Positions 5,699 to 6,193 of a DNA stretch of 6,193 bases are shown piece after piece. Numbering within the stretch: position 1 is the stretch's first letter; each line of letters opens with the position of its first letter. The position numbers and the translations under genes were made by a program. The DNA comes from CAZKGE01 sp964541695 (GTDB lineage: Bacteria; Bacillota; Clostridia; Christensenellales; CAG-138): positions 1 through 6,193 of the forward strand of contig CAZIRB010000116.1 in assembly GCA_964541695.1 (NCBI GenBank), given 5' to 3'. The notes below the pieces were generated by a model that ran no database searches, was not told where the DNA came from, and saw only the letters and a list, made by a program, of their open reading frames with translations.

Positions 5699-5717
5699 CG
5701 GCGGCGCGAAGCCGTCG
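5699..5717 (+). other. Hairpin immediately after uxaC
   Basis: C-GGCGGC (5699-5705) pairs with GCCGTC-G (5711-5717, one G-T pair) around GCGAA, two bases after the stop. It lacks a T-run. Like the stems after cupin C and the binding protein, it is probably a message 3'-end or processing structure rather than a stop signal. Confidence 0.35.
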
Positions 5718-5788
5718 GGCCATTGCGGCGGGGTCATACGGCGTCCGGGCAGCGGTTCCATTTGGTTCTTATCCTTGTACTCGGCAAC

Positions 5789-5816
5789 AAAAAAGCCCCG
5801 ATCGCGGGCTTTTTTT
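5789..5816. terminator. Bidirectional intrinsic terminator after uxaC
   Basis: Six A (5789-5794), then GCCC, a seven-base loop CGATCGC, GGGC and seven T (5810-5816). The A and T runs extend the stem in both orientations. On the plus strand it ends the cupin C-SBP-uxaC transcript about 100 bases past the stop; on the minus strand it would back up the tRNA operon terminator. I see no gene between it and the tRNA terminator. Confidence 0.9.
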
Positions 5817-5896
5817 GCGCAATCGGAGCGTTTATGAGTTGTCTAAACCTACGCCTTATCTGAGCGCTCCCCTGCAAGCGCGCTCGTAGCCCAGCG

Positions 5897-5927
5897 CGCA
5901 AAAAGCGCCTAACCAGGTATTTTTGCG
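5897..5927. repeat. Imperfect palindrome in the uxaC-tRNA gap
   Basis: CGCAAAAA (5897-5904) is the reverse complement of TTTTTGCG (5920-5927), and the 15 bases between include CCT-AACC-AGG, a small inner inverted repeat. It could be a weak hairpin or a protein site; its role is unknown. Confidence 0.3.
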
Positions 5928-5935
5928 TTTTGGGA

Positions 5936-5975
5936 CAACAAAAATCCCACCGAGCTTAATCCGCTTCGGTGGGAT
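5936..5975 (-). terminator. Intrinsic terminator of the leftward tRNA operon
   Basis: Read on the minus strand, ATCCCACCGA (5975-5966) pairs over ten bases with TCGGTGGGAT (5953-5944) around a 12-base loop, followed by TTTTTGTTGT. It begins four bases after the encoded CCA of tRNA-Cys. Confidence 0.85.
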
Positions 5976-5979
5976 GAGA

Positions 5980-6053
5980 TGGAGGCGCCACCCAGAATCG
6001 AACTGGGGATGAAGGTTTTGCAGACCTCTGCCTTACCGCTTGGCTATGGCGCC
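5980..6053 (-). tRNA. tRNA-Cys (anticodon GCA)
   Basis: A complete 74-base cloverleaf on the minus strand. Acceptor GGCGCC pairs with GGCGCC at the 3' end. The D arm reads AGCCAAGCGGTAAGGC, and the anticodon loop CTGCAAA gives GCA at 6021-6019. The T arm is CCCAG-TTCGATT-CTGGG. The discriminator is U, as expected for cysteine, and CCA is encoded (5982-5980). It is the last gene of the tRNA operon. Confidence 0.96.
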
Positions 6054-6059
6054 GGGGAT

Positions 6060-6135
6060 TGGAGCGGGAAACGGGGTTCGAACCCGCCACCTCAGCCTTG
6101 GCAAGGCTGCGCTCTACCGAATGAGCTACTCCCGC
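6060..6135 (-). tRNA. tRNA-Gly (anticodon GCC)
   Basis: A complete 76-base cloverleaf on the minus strand. Acceptor GCGGGAG pairs with TTCCCGC (one G-U). The anticodon arm CAGCC-TTGCCAA-GGCTG gives GCC at 6102-6100, and the T arm carries GGTTCGAACCC. The discriminator is U and CCA is encoded. It is six bases from tRNA-Cys and four from tRNA-Phe, so the three are surely co-transcribed. Confidence 0.97.
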
Positions 6136-6139
6136 AGTT

Positions 6140-6193
6140 TGGTGCCTCAGAGTGGAGTCGAACCACCGACACAGGGATTTTCAGTCCCTTGCT
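6140..6193 (-). tRNA. tRNA-Phe (anticodon GAA), 3' part, cut by window edge
   Basis: The anticodon arm AGGGA-CTGAAAA-TCCCT gives GAA at 6182-6180. It is followed by the variable loop, a T arm with GGTTCGACTCC, and an acceptor strand ending in GAGGCA plus CCA (6142-6140). The D arm and 5' acceptor strand lie beyond the window. Confidence 0.92.

Noticed and set aside
1..6193. CRISPR array, insertion sequence or phage genes
   Set aside because: No regularly spaced repeats, transposase or integrase motifs or terminal inverted repeats were seen on either strand.

Overview
This is a GC-rich bacterial window. Strong AGGAGG-type ribosome binding sites, GTG and TTG starts, a lipoprotein solute-binding protein and a closely packed Phe-Gly-Cys tRNA cluster with encoded CCA ends suggest a high-GC member of the Bacillota (Clostridia-like). 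That placement is inference; there is no rRNA or marker gene to fix it.

Layout: two divergent gene sets share a roughly 540-base, AT-rich control region (1716-2251). Leftward (minus strand) come a GTG-start two-domain cupin protein (cupin B, 960-1715), a paralogous cupin with a decayed metal site (cupin A, 199-945), and the first 57 codons of a TIM-barrel sugar-phosphate isomerase/epimerase-like protein that runs off the left edge. Rightward (plus strand) come a third paralogous cupin (cupin C, 2252-2965), a family-3 solute-binding lipoprotein (3058-4101) and uronate isomerase uxaC (4278-5696, TTG start), closed by a bidirectional terminator at 5789-5816. Beyond a short non-coding gap lies the end of a leftward tRNA operon: partial tRNA-Phe(GAA), tRNA-Gly(GCC), tRNA-Cys(GCA) and a terminator at 5936-5975.

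Working model: the locus takes up and catabolises a uronate or related sugar acid. UxaC is the only enzyme whose reaction can be named with confidence (glucuronate to fructuronate, galacturonate to tagaturonate). Three members of one unusual bicupin family, a sugar epimerase-like protein and an ABC-type binding protein that lacks an expected amino-group ligand suggest steps upstream of UxaC that I cannot assign to a described pathway. The two operons appear co-regulated: the control region carries two inverted copies of the same bipartite element (TTTTTGCAATGT plus ATTTGTGCA, starts 19-21 bases apart), each pointing toward one operon. The regulator gene and the rest of the transporter are not in the window.
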